A stretch of 64,000 bases of DNA, taken from assembly GCA_964035575.1 (NCBI GenBank), contig OZ037834.1, forward strand, positions 1-64,000. Reading direction: 5' to 3'. Position 1 is the first letter of the stretch, and the number at the start of each line of letters is the position of its first letter. Shown in pieces: positions 53,307 to 63,712 of this stretch. The position numbers and the translations under genes were made by a program. The DNA comes from Rhynchopus sp. YZ270_cl-10 (lineage: Eukaryota; Euglenozoa; Diplonemea; Diplonemida; Diplonemidae). Under the pieces are notes generated by a model that was not told the origin of the DNA, made no database searches, and saw only the letters and a program-made list of their open reading frames with translations.

Positions 53307-53492
53307 CACGACGGACTAGTTATGGCCATGACAGGTGATTTTACTAGTAAAATGACAGGTGAAAATTCTTGACAGGCGGCACCTGTCATTTTGACAGGTA
53401 CCACCTGTCATACCACTAGTAATATTCAATTATCACCTGTCATATTTATAACTAGTAACACCACCTGTCATGGCCATAACTAGTCCGTCGTG
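53307..53492. mobile_element. 186-bp foldback element with 31-bp perfect ends
   Basis: CACGACGGACTAGTTATGGC..ACAGGTG at 53307-53337 is exactly complemented at 53462-53492. The interior repeats ACAGGTG/CACCTGTCA in both orientations and ACTAGT. The first 10 bases, CACGACGGAC, match the element at 56101-56244. Confidence 0.85.
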
Positions 53493-53499
53493 CACCTAC

Positions 53500-55200
53500 A
53501 CAGCTTTGGGCAAATGTTCCGCTCTTCGGAACTACCTGGGTACCCTTCGTTCAAACAACTTCTGTTTTTTTCTATTTCCCCCCACAAACGTTATCGTTTG
53601 TGGGAACACCTTAGAAGAAATTAGAGGGAGGGGGGGTAACGAGCAAAAGAAGAAAAAACGAAAACAAAAGAACACCTAAGATGGATGTGCCTCTCGCAAA
53701 CACACACATCTTTAAAAAAAGGGAAAAGACACAACGTTGAAACACTGGGGAAAAGGACGGGCAGAGGGGAACTAGAGCTGTGGGTATATGGGCATTTGCA
53801 ATGCCACTTTTCTTGATAAATTGGTGGAGGAGTGAAGTTGCCTCGGCTGTGTTGCCACAGTTGTGCAATCTCCACTGTGTGTTTTTTTTCCTTTTTGAAT
53901 TTCCTTTTTCTTTTTTTGAAAACTTTTTGGGAACGGAGCATGCACGGTCCTGGAAGCTCCAAGAACATGGAGTTGGCGGGCTTAATAGGAAGTTGCCTTC
54001 CTAAACGTGCACAACTTCTTTTTTCTTCCTTTTTTTGAAAACTTGGTTTTTTTTGTTGTATTAGTGTAGACACCCCGAGGATGAGCTCCACTATTATTAT
54101 TTTTTTTTTTTTTCGCTGAGTGCTGCTTTTTTGGGCAATGCTTCGCTCTGTGGTGCTGGAGGGGGTCGATATTGACAGATCGTTGACAGATCGTTGACCG
54201 ATTTCCGAAACACACCACTCTGGAGAAACCTATCCCAACACACGACTGCTTTCAGCACTCAGACAGACCCGCGACGACACTGTTTTTTTTTATATTGCAC
54301 AAAAATAAAAAAAGCAAGGGAGAGACGACGTACCGTTTGTGTGGGGGCAAAAGAAAGGGGGGGAAAAAGGGGGATGAGGAAATGGAAGTATTCTAGAGGG
54401 GATCTAAGTGGGTAAGAAACGAGAAAAAAAACTTGTAAAAAGATGCAAATTGTGCCTTTCGTGGACACAACATCAAGAATATGCAGGGGTGGCTCTAAGT
54501 TGAGCCAAAAACCCCGATTTTGGCCGAGGTGCCAATGACTTTTTTCTGTACAAATGCCACACGTAAAAAACTCCCGGAAACCCATTCCGAGCTTTCCGGT
54601 CGGTACGTTGGCGGGGCATCTCCCCGCATATTTTCAAAACCCATTCCGAGCTTTCCGGTCGGTGCGTTGGCGGGGCATCTCCCGTCATATTTTTGAGAGG
54701 GGTTTTTCGGGGGTGGGGGTTGAAGAAGGGGAAAAATGAGTCAAATAGGAGAAGGGGCGGTTGTGAACTATCCCGTCCCCAGGCCTCTCCGGGTGGGTCG
54801 GGGTGTGCAAGCAAAGTTAAAGCAAAGGGGTGGGGGTGAGGAAAAGAAAAGTATGGTCAAAAGTGACGTAAGGACACCACTAAGCGGTGCACAGAAAGGG
54901 AAGATGCCCTTGCGTATGAACTAGGGAGGGAGGGGATGGGAAACCAAGACTAATTAACGCAAATACGAAACAGAACTGATTCCTGGCGAAGCCACGGTAC
55001 GCAACATTTCTAAAAAAATGTTGACATCAAATGGCACTGTCGTTGGTCATTATCGTCAGTTCCCGTAAATGTTACTAGTCTAGTAGACTAAGGTTCCTGG
55101 CGAAGCCACGGTACGCAACATTTCAAAATATTGTGCTTAAAATTGCACATTTTACAGCCAAACTATGTCATGGGTGGCTTGCAATCTTGCGCCGCAGGCG
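53500..55200. other. Gene-poor stretch with small tandem repeats
   Basis: No gene supported. It includes two tandem ~75 bp units (54576-54690) sharing AACCCATTCCGAGCTTTCCG and GTTGGCGGGGCATCTCCC, two copies of CCTGGCGAAGCCACGGTACG (54983 and 55094), and family X and Z hairpins. Confidence 0.5.
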
Positions 55201-56100
55201 CACGGTACGCTACTTTTTTCCTTTCGCCATGCTGCATGCTTCCTTTTCCTTCGGCGTTTGACCAATTGGGTCGCGTTCTGGCTGTGACGGGGTCACTTTG
55301 TTCATGAGGCCAGTTCTGGTCACTCTTAGAGGTTTGTGTGAGGTACCCCCAAGATATATCATTTTGGGTTTTTTTTTTTGGCCTGGCCGGGTGGTTATTT
55401 TTTTTTTTTCCCCAGACCGGGTAAATATTTTTTTTTTTATTTTACCCGGTCTAGGGACCACTAACATATAAGGAGATAAAACCCTGTGTGTTTCTTCTTT
55501 TTTTCCTTTTTTTTTAAAGAATTTTTTTTGGGGGCCGGTGGGTGGGGGCTCCGCCCCCCACCCCCACCCCCCCCCCCCCCACCTCCCATGTGGCAAAAGT
55601 CCAGAAAAAATATTTTGCCTGTGGCATTTGTACAGAAAAAATATTTTTTTTACGTGTGGCATTTGTACAGAAAAAAAGTGTGTTTTCGGAGGGGTGCCAT
55701 GGGCCCATGGACTTACAAAAGGCCCTGAGAATATGACTATAAAAAAAAAAAACGAAAACGAAAAAACTTGAAATACAAAGCCCTCTCGTGACAGTGTACC
55801 ACAACAAAAAAAAAAGGGGGGGATTTCCCAAGTCTGTGTGGGAACATAATAAAAGTTACAGTGGTGTAGCTGAATGGCGCGCAAGAAGTGCGCAAAAAGT
55901 GCGAATCCACCCCTTCAGCCACACCATACAGTGTACTTTTTATATTTTGTTCGATTGATGCAATGTGAGTGGGGGGGAACATTCCCTCGAAGAAGAAAAG
56001 GTTCGTACTATTGCACCTATTCTGAGTCACCTGACAGAGAAAGATGGCAAATGACACGATTGTATTTCTTGGTCTGGCTCTCTTGTTGTCGATGACGACG
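55201..56100. other. Low-complexity stretch, no clear gene
   Basis: A 224-codon minus ORF (55210-55884) crosses poly-T/A and poly-C/G runs and a G/C hairpin (55528-55575). I judge it non-coding, although its last ~40 codons are of normal composition. At 55862-55925 an imperfect hairpin pairs GGTGTAGCTGAATGG with CCCCTTCAGCCACACC, and a related GTGTAGCTGAATGG word lies at 34668. Confidence 0.45.
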
Positions 56101-56244
56101 CACGACGGACCCAGTGATAAGTGAAAAAGGTGACAAGTAAATGACAAGTAAATCACTTGTCATGACAAGTGACGTATTTGTCATTTCACTTGTCATAAAT
56201 CACTTGTCATTTTCACTTGTTACTTGTCACTGGGTCCCGTCGTG
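56101..56244. mobile_element. 144-bp foldback element, CACGACGGAC family
   Basis: Ends CACGACGGACCCAGTGA and, complemented, CACGACGGGACCCAGTGA. The interior repeats GACAAGT/ACTTGTC in both orientations. Same end motif as 53307-53492 but a different internal word (ACAAGTG instead of ACAGGTG). Confidence 0.82.
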
Positions 56245-58668
56245 AGGGGGGCAGAGGGGCAGGGGGGCTATACAGCTTCTGTGCTTACTGAACACAGAAC
56301 GGGGGGAGAGGGAAGGTGGGGTGAGAGAATAGGGGGAGAGAAGAAGCTGGTGGCATGCAAGAAAAACGCTTCTTGTACGATACTGTTATGTGGGGGTTGC
56401 CTTTTTTTTAACGCACACTACTTTTGTGAGCGGAAAGTGTCAAACGTCGTTTCACTCATCCGAACCGTGCTCCACAACACCACCTACCCAACAAATGGAC
56501 AGTATGTGTAGAAGCGTCAACGCACCAAACAACTACAAGAAAGGGTGAGGGAACGACAAATGACACCTTTTTTCTTAACACGCACGGTGGAGTCCGCCCA
56601 AAATGGGCGAAATGGACCACCGTGCGTAGTGTATTAAGATACTAGACCACAACATTACCCGCTCTGATATAACACTTTTTGGGGGAGTTTTGTTCTGCTT
56701 TTTTTGAAAATTTGGTTGTATTAGTGTAGACACCCGAGGATGAACTCCACTATACATAATAATTTTTTTATTGGGTGGGGCAATGTGGCGGGTGAAAACG
56801 TTTTATGGCGATGTATCGACTGCAAAAATACATCTCACTATCTGAGGAAGCCAGACCCTTTGTTCTTCACACAAGAATGGGGGGGAAAAAAAACTTGAAA
56901 TAAAAAGAAGCAAACGTAACGGGAAACAAAAAAAAAGAAATTTGACTTGAAATACAAAAAAAAAAGCCCTCTCTCATTGCGTAGTGTACCTAAACGGTGT
57001 AGACACGCCCTTTTTTTTTGGATGTACAAGCCTTCCAAGAAAGACAACTTAAAGGGGGTGAATAAAAGGATACGATTGGGTGAAGATGCAGACCTATACC
57101 TCTCTCTCTCTTGTGTTTGTCCATTGAGAACGTATTGCGTATTGTGAACTGTGGAAAGCATGGAACGTCCTCAATGAAGCAATGGATGTACAGAATGGGT
57201 GTTGATTCAGACACACCTCTGACTGACTTCATGAAAGCGCAATTAGTTTGCGGAATAAAAGAAAAAAAAAAGGGCTTTCATCGCACAAACCTACGTTGTG
57301 TTTAGTCACCCAAAAAAAAAAAAAAGAGAGAGAGAGTTGAAAAGTACAAAACACCTCACCGTTCATCGACGCAAACACTCACGGTGGAGTCCGCCCAAAA
57401 TTTCCAAAGAGTCCACCCTTTTGGGTGGACTCTTCAGGCGGCCCTCCGATAAAGAGTCCACCATTTTGGGCAGACTCCATTGTGCTGCATTTAAAAAAAA
57501 AAATGGAAAAGTTTATAAGATGACCCTAAGCCTCTCGTAGTCACCTTACTCAAAAAAAATAAACCTTTGAGGACCCAATCTGTAACGACGTTAGTAAGGG
57601 GACTGACACTGAAAGGGAGGGAGAGGGAGAGGGTGTTTCTAGAAGGGGGTGGGAAGGGGGAGAAGGAGGGAGGAGGTGGAAAGAAAGGAGTATAAAAAAA
57701 AAACCATATCAGCAAGAAAAATCTTAGATTCATATACTTTCAGTTCACAGAATTGAAAGTATTTGAGAGGGTCAACACAATGCACCCTTTAAGAAAATCT
57801 GAAACCGGGTAATTGCAGGATTTTACCCACACATCCATAACCTTCTCTAGAGCCAAACCTTCTAACCCAGAGAAGGGCTAGTGGAGTATACAGTTCACGA
57901 ATTCTTTATTTGCTTTTTGTTTTGTGTCGACAGGGTAGAATTGAAATACAAAGCCCTCTCGCGGCAGTGTACCTTTATTTGAATTGCATACCCGAGAGGA
58001 TAAGGGTCTGTACTAAATATTGCCTAGGCTATTGAACTCAAAGGACGAAGCAGAAAGTCATCTTCATCTTCAACTCAGGAAAGCAGCTTTTTTTTTTTTG
58101 AAAAATTTATTGGTTTTAGTGTAGACACCCCCGAAGATGAACACCACTATACTATACGCGTCTAAGTGATGCTGGAGTTACTCCGTGCTCATATTTCCCT
58201 TTTTCCTTTTTTTTTTCCCCACTCCTCAAAAGGCTGTGTGATGTCGACAATCACTTTCCACCTATCAAAGGACTTTTTTTTAATTTCTCTCTCTTTTTTT
58301 TTTTTTTTTTTTTTTTTTGAAAAACTTTTTGAACTTTTTTTTATTTCTACTACCTTACTATCTTACTACCTTTTCTCCAACCCCCCCACCCCCCAACCCA
58401 CCCTTTTTTGTACCCCCTCTATGAAGCCCTATTCAGTACTCCCAAAAAACCCCCCTCAAAAAAAAAAAAAGTTGACTTGAAATACAAAGAACAGTGTACT
58501 TTGGTACAATGACCGGTTGTACTGGGGGTGGTGGACACCCAACCCATGCAGTCCTCACAATCCATTTTCGTGGTTTTACATCTGATGTGCGCGCTACTCC
58601 CCGCTTTCATCAAAAAGGTTGACCCTTTTTGATGACCTGAACACCGGGGGGGTGGATTGTAGGGAAAC
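56245..58668. other. Gene-poor stretch with hairpins
   Basis: No gene supported. It holds two GCACGGTGGAGTCCGCCCAA-type hairpins (56580-56628 and 57377-57483, the second enclosing AGAGTCCACCCTTTTGGGTGG), family X, Y and Z members, and long homopolymer runs near 58290-58320. Confidence 0.5.
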
Positions 58669-58733
58669 CTCTCACTCTCTCACTCTCTCACTCTCTCACT
58701 CTCTCACTCTCTCACTCTCTCACTCTGCTGTGG
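58669..58733. repeat. (CTCTCACT)~8 octanucleotide repeat
   Basis: Eight perfect 8-bp units, about 120 bp downstream of the stop of the pseudokinase gene. Confidence 0.95.
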
Positions 58734-58850
58734 CTACGTGACTCTGTGCATCGCTTCCGGTCTGCATGGTGCTTCCGTGATCCTCAACTGCTCTCCCCAC
58801 ATGGTAAGATGCTGTGGGCTTGGCTCCAGACTGCTTGTGACGGCTCGCTC

Positions 58851-61334
58851 CTAGAACACGACCCTCCTCGCCTGTAACGGTAGGTGGCTCAACGGCATCG
58901 TGTCGCTTCGTGTCACAGGAGCCCACCCGGCGTCTTCATCTTCACTTGCTTCACCCTCTTCGTCGCACGACATAGCGCAGCTTGCTTCGCCAGCATCGCC
59001 TCCTCTGTGCTCTTCTTCATCATGTGTTTCGAAGAGGCTTCGCCCTGCAGGCCTGGGTGCACCACAGCGGATGGTGGCGGATAACGTCGTTGCGGTGTTG
59101 TTGTGGCTGTCACCACCACCACCACCACCACCACGTGCATGTGCCATCGGTGCTGTGTCCACTTTGGCACTCCCATTTGCTTCGTACCGTGTCCCAAACC
59201 CGACCAACTCATTCTCAAGCACCGCAAGATACGCGGAAGCCCCCTTCTGGCAGTGCCGCACCTTCTCTTTTGAGACAACCTCACCACAAATCAGTTTGGA
59301 GAGCACAGCAAGCAGGCCTCTCGGCAGCGCACGCCCTTTAGAGGTCGTTATACCGGCCAGACGGTGAACGCATGTTGCCGCAAAGTGCTTCCACTGTCCG
59401 TCACTGCACTGCACCTCCGAGACAGCCTCGCGGAGGAACACATTCTGTGAGTGGTACGCATCGTCCATATCCAAATCCATGTCCACATCGTCCCCGCTCT
59501 CGCCAGAAACCACACTGCAAACACTGGAAGGGGTGCTGGCAGTGTCGTCATAGACTGCATGAGGTGAGGCACCGTCGTCACTACTGCCCTCCAGAGAGAA
59601 CGGTGTATGCATATGATGCGGACCAGGATCCGGTAGCAGCAACGTCTCTGCGCCCTTGAAAGGGAAGAGCTCCATCAGCTCCAGCACCGACACCGCGAGG
59701 AGGAAGAGGTCCTTCTTTTCTTCGAGGCGCTGTTGTTGTGGCTTTGCGCGCTTTGGGTGGGCCTCTGGGTAGCGGAGCGCGGTGTGGAAGAGACCGAGCT
59801 TGAGGTTGCTGTTGGTTTCGTGGGTGACGACGACACTGTCCAAGGACACTGCGGTGTGGACGAGGTTGTGCGCATGGAGGTTGTCCAGAAGCGCTGCTGT
59901 CGCCTCTGCGAAGCACAGCAGCTGCCGTTGCGAGACCTTCCCAAACTCCCTGCGCTTCAGGCTTGAGGTAGGATACATCAGTTCCATGAGAACGTAGAGG
60001 CGTTGGGTTTTGACACCAGTGGAGCGTTTGGTCTTCGTCTCCTTCCACGAATCGATGTAGCTCGCCGCGCCATAGGGCTGAGAGGCGACGACTGCGGCAA
60101 CACAGGCCTGCATATCACCAGCACTTTCCGCAGTGATCGCCTCCTTCATGACAACAAGCGCATAGTGCATGCCGTCCAGCTTGCGACGCACCTTATACAC
60201 ATCGCAGGTGGTATCGGTGTATAGTCTAGCCTCACGTCTCCGCCATCTCCGCTCGACACCCGATACAGGGTCGTGCTCTACCCCGACGTATACAAACTCG
60301 CTTTGTCTCCTCTTCTTGACACTCCGCTCTGTGCTAACGGTGTATTCAGTAGGTGGTGCCTCCATCCGCCCCTTCGCTGGTGACGCTGGTGGTAAAGTGG
60401 TCGTAGAGCGAGACTCCGAAACCGAAGGTGTCGCAGCAGGAAAATTCGCACGACGTGGTGTCAAAGTTTCATGTGTTTCGGGTGTTTGTGGGCAGGGTGG
60501 GGTATGTGGACGTGCAAGCATCGCTACGGTGTCAACACGTTGCAGGAGCATGGACCCATCTGGGGTGGCTGCAAAGCTTCCGTGAAGCACATCCGCATCA
60601 ATCGGGGTGAATAAATCCTGATCTGCCGACACCAAACGGGGCGCAAGGTGCGGCGAGGTTGTACACGGGCTTGCAAAGTGGATCTCCCCCCTCCCCACCC
60701 CTCCGCCCCTCGCCTGCGCAAGGACCTCCCTCCTCCTTGCATTCCCTGGAGAGCTGACTGCCCCTACACTTCTCTTCCTCATCATCCTCCGTGCACTACC
60801 CACCGGAGTCCCTCCTCTCCCAGGTGACACGCTACAGCATGGTGACCCCCTTAAAGCCGGTGAAGTACTTCTACTGCCGATCTGAAACCCAGAGGGGCTA
60901 AAAGGGTTTTGATGTGTTCTGGTGGTCGTCTCCTCTGGGTCCTCTTTGCGGTTCGCTGAGGAGTTTCGTGCGGGAGATGGAGGGTGTGGTGGGAAGTGCT
61001 GTTTGGAACGTCTCCCTGCAGTCGGGCTGGGGCATCCAGCGGAGGTGGTTACGCCTCCAAAAATATCGCGTGCAGTGGTGCTGCTTGCAAAGGTTTCATG
61101 CAATGTTCCAGAGAGGCCTCCGTCATAACGCAGCGGGTCTAATGGTTGGGTCCCAACCGAACACCCGACCCATTCTTTAGCAGGGCTGCCATGCCGTCCA
61201 CAGCTTGCCCCAAGAGAAGGGAGGGAACCAAAGCTCGTTGCATAAGGCATTTTGGTAGGACTATCAGGGCACACCCCACTCCGCCCCCAGTCCGCGATGC
61301 CAACGTTTTCGATGGGGGTGCTGGTGTCCATCAT
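58851..61334 (-). CDS. Wee1/Myt1-like pseudokinase
   Basis: 827 residues, one exon. The ATG pair at 61334 follows a C/T-rich leader. Residues 1-345 are disordered and Ser/Pro-rich with many SP/TP sites, as in cell-cycle regulators. A kinase-like fold spans ~365-760: strands RREARLYTDTTCDVYKVRRK, YALVVMK (391-397) where kinases have AxK, a hinge LYVLMELM (446-453), helix RQLLCFAEATAALLDNLHAH, then NLVHTAVSLDSVVV (490-503) and LKLGLFHTALR (511-521). Against Wee1/Myt1 (LVHMDIKPSNI, KIGDLG) the catalytic Asp, Lys and Asn and the metal-binding Asp are all replaced, and the beta-3 Lys is missing or shifted. It should lack phosphotransfer and act as a scaffold or allosteric partner. A long acidic insert (~580-630) and an acidic tail follow. 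No frameshift is seen, so it is a kept gene, not a decayed one. Confidence 0.82.
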   Translation of the reverse strand: MMDTSTPIENVGIADWGRSGVCPDSPTKMPYATSFGSLPSLGASCGRHGSPAKEWVGCSVGTQPLDPLRYDGGLSGTLHETFASSTTARDIFGGVTTSAGCPSPTAGRRSKQHFPPHPPSPARNSSANRKEDPEETTTRTHQNPFSPSGFQIGSRSTSPALRGSPCCSVSPGRGGTPVGSARRMMRKRSVGAVSSPGNARRREVLAQARGGGVGRGEIHFASPCTTSPHLAPRLVSADQDLFTPIDADVLHGSFAATPDGSMLLQRVDTVAMLARPHTPPCPQTPETHETLTPRRANFPAATPSVSESRSTTTLPPASPAKGRMEAPPTEYTVSTERSVKKRRQSEFVYVGVEHDPVSGVERRWRRREARLYTDTTCDVYKVRRKLDGMHYALVVMKEAITAESAGDMQACVAAVVASQPYGAASYIDSWKETKTKRSTGVKTQRLYVLMELMYPTSSLKRREFGKVSQRQLLCFAEATAALLDNLHAHNLVHTAVSLDSVVVTHETNSNLKLGLFHTALRYPEAHPKRAKPQQQRLEEKKDLFLLAVSVLELMELFPFKGAETLLLPDPGPHHMHTPFSLEGSSDDGASPHAVYDDTASTPSSVCSVVSGESGDDVDMDLDMDDAYHSQNVFLREAVSEVQCSDGQWKHFAATCVHRLAGITTSKGRALPRGLLAVLSKLICGEVVSKEKVRHCQKGASAYLAVLENELVGFGTRYEANGSAKVDTAPMAHARGGGGGGGDSHNNTATTLSATIRCGAPRPAGRSLFETHDEEEHRGGDAGEASCAMSCDEEGEASEDEDAGWAPVTRSDTMPLSHLPLQARRVVF

Positions 61335-62030
61335 GGTGAAAAGGGGGGAGGGGAGAGGGGGTCCGAGGGGGGAAGAGAAAAGTTAGTGGAACCTCTCTTG
61401 TGTGTGGAATAGGGGGTGTGTTTGGAAAGAGGGAAAAAAAAAAACACCCCGACCTGGAGGGGGAGAGAGAGAGTGAGAGGGTGGGTTAGAGGGTGGTTTG
61501 ATAATTACTTCCAGGGGGTATAAGGTGGGGTCTGCTGGTTTTTGGAAGAAAAAAAAAAATATTAATTTAGGACAACGCAACGAGGCAGACAGCGCATTGA
61601 AAGTAGGCATTGTTGGTATCCTTCGTCAGAAAAGCTTTGGTGGCCGCCGTCTTCTTCTCATAAATATACCCAATGAAGGTTCGAGAGAGCCTAGTGCAGG
61701 AGAAGGGCTTTGGCGTGGAAAACCAAATACATACAGGGTGTGTTTGGTTGGTTGCTGATGTGTCTCAACGAATGGAGCTAAGCGTCTATTCGCAACGCTT
61801 CACAAAAAAAAACGAGATTGGACAACCGGATGGGTGAGGAAAGCTGCAGACACTGGCGGCATCCCTCGAGGGACGTTTAATTGCCGGATGGGATCCCAAG
61901 AGAGAAGACAACAGCCGTCAACGAGAAAACCGGCGCATTTCTGCACCTCGCAACCACCCACATTTGTTATGAACTTCCACTGTTCCACTGTTGGCGGCTC
62001 TCCGTTGCAATGTCGACGTGCAGACAATCA
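61335..62030. other. Leader of the pseudokinase gene and spacer
   Basis: A minus-strand C/T-rich leader runs to about 61500. No further gene seen up to the element at 62036. Confidence 0.5.
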
Positions 62031-62035
62031 CAATA

Positions 62036-62143
62036 CCACTTGATTTTTACCCCGCGTAAAGGCGTGAAAAGGCGCGTATAGGACCGAACAGGTCCGTCCG
62101 TACACGCCTTTACGCGCCTATACGCGGGGTAAAGATCAGGTGG
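62036..62143. mobile_element. Inverted-repeat element, 5-bp duplication family, copy 3
   Basis: 108 bp, CCACTTGATTTTTACCCCGC to its near complement GCGGGGTAAAGATCAGGTGG. It is flanked by direct repeats CAATA (62031-62035 and 62144-62148). Confidence 0.92.
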
Positions 62144-62548
62144 CAATAGCTCTGCAAACATCTCGCTAACTGCGGACTGAGCACGAAGCTGGGAGGATTC
62201 CGTTCTCGTCACTAGTGGATAACGCTGGTCCTGGGCCAGCACGGCCGCACCGATGCAACCCTGACATCAGCGGACTATGTCGCTCATCTCTGGTGTACCC
62301 CAACGCTTGAAAACCGCTACGCGCCAATTAATTACCCTGCAAGGGGAGCGGAAGCTAGCACACTGCCCCCTTCGGGAGTTGCGAAGGGTGCATATGATAT
62401 GAACACGCCGTTGCTGTCCGGAAGAGGCTTTCAAAACAGTGGATATTGATCGATGCCCCCGTCGGCTGATGTGAATAAAAAAAAGTTGATTTGAAATACA
62501 AAGCCCTCTCGTGAACAGTGTACCTTTGGGCGCATTAAAATATGCAAA

Positions 62549-62626
62549 ATATGGGCACAATATGGGCGCCTTTTTTGCCCATATCCGCCCATATGGGCAA
62601 AAAAGGCGCCCATATTGCGCCCATAT
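62549..62626. repeat. 36-bp-arm hairpin
   Basis: ATATGGGCACAATATGGGCG.. (62549-62584) pairs with 62591-62626 with one mismatch around a CCGCCC loop. The core is GGCGCCTTTTTTGCCCATAT. It sits just after a family Y hairpin. Confidence 0.88.
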
Positions 62627-62694
62627 CCTGTTTTTTGGGGTGCCCATATTAGCAGCTGCCCATGAGCGTTCCATCTATGATATAAGTTACTTCA

Positions 62695-62835
62695 ACGTCG
62701 TATACACGGCTGTACTGGGGTGGACACCCAAACCATGCAGGCCTACATCTATTTCCGTGGTTTTACATCTGATATGTGTGCTACTCCCGCTTCCACTCAT
62801 CAGCCAGATGAACGGGGATCATTGCAAACACAGGG
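62695..62835. repeat. Dispersed repeat with GTGGTTTTACATCTGAT core
   Basis: Matches 58515-58605 (GGTGGACACCC..CCATGCAG, CGTGGTTTTACATCTGAT, GCTACTCCC) and, more weakly, 1893-1945 and 3155-3210 (CTACTCCCGCT..CTCATCAGTCA). Non-coding. Confidence 0.7.
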
Positions 62836-63084
62836 ACACGAATCCTGTGTGGTTTAGGGTCCTGTTGGGTTGCGTTGGGACCCCAAAAAAAAAAATGGGG
62901 TTAAAATAAGGTTACAAGGGGACAGGTTGGGATATCTAGGGGGGGGAGGATGTGTCAGGGATGTCGTCTTGTTGTTGAGCCTTTTTGTGGCGTGGGGGGT
63001 TGTGGCATCTCTTTGTCGAAAGACAAGGATTCGCTATAGAAAGGTGTGGGGGGAGATGAAACAGCATACTGGCTGCTTGCCCTA

Positions 63085-63338
63085 GGCAATACCCGAAGGC
63101 GAATTCGTATTACCGTCTTCGTAAAAATGTTCGACCGTAATAAAGTTCGTCCTTTTCAGTATTTTTCTGGAAGTTCGTCCTTTTTTACGGGCGAACATTT
63201 TTACGAAGACGGTGACCCTTTCTTCTATATTCGCCTTATATTCGGTCGAATCCGATATCCGATATAGGGCGAATATGGTCCAGGAATTTTGGGAATCCGA
63301 ATATAGGGCGAATACGAATTCGCCTTTGGGATATTGCC
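63085..63338. mobile_element. TA-flanked foldback element, GGCAATACC family, copy 2
   Basis: 254 bp with ends GGCAATACCCGAAGGCGAAT and, complemented, GGCAATATCCCAAAGGCGAA. TA lies at 63083-63084 and 63339-63340. A smaller hairpin is nested inside (ACCGTCTTCGTAAAAATGTT, 63112-63212). Confidence 0.87.
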
Positions 63339-63382
63339 TAGTTGAAGCATGCAGACAGAAGAGGATAACAAAGAAAGGTTTA

Positions 63383-63712
63383 CCGTATTCGTAAAAATGT
63401 TCGACCGTAAAAAAGGACGAACTTCCAGAAAAATACTGAAAAAGACGAACATTAGTACGGTCGAACATGTTTGCGGTATTTTTTTGTGATAGTGGTGTGG
63501 CCAGAATTCAAAAAAATGTACTTCTAATGTACCCCAAAAACCGGGTTTCGGGCCACACCACTATCACAAAAAAATTTCTACCACCAACTGTACTTATGTT
63601 CGACCGTAAAAAAGGACGAACTCCAGAAAAATCCGGAAAAGGACGAACTTTATTACGGTCGAACATATTTACGGTCGAATATTAGTACGGTCGAATATAT
63701 TTACGAATACGG
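63383..63712. mobile_element. TA-flanked TTCGACCGTAA foldback with nested insert
   Basis: Ends CCGTATTCGTAAA and TTTACGAATACGG, with TA at 63381-63382 and 63713-63714. The interior carries several TTCGACCGTAA words in both orientations. An unrelated hairpin interrupts it (63479-63574). Confidence 0.75.
63479..63574. mobile_element. 96-bp nested hairpin element
   Basis: GTGATAGTGGTGTGGCC (63486-63502) is exactly complemented at 63551-63567, with T7 and A7 outside. It lies inside the TTCGACCGTAA element. Confidence 0.85.

Noticed and set aside
55210-55884. 224-codon minus ORF
   Set aside because: Built largely of poly-A/T and poly-G/C tracts and a G/C hairpin. Only the last part has normal composition.
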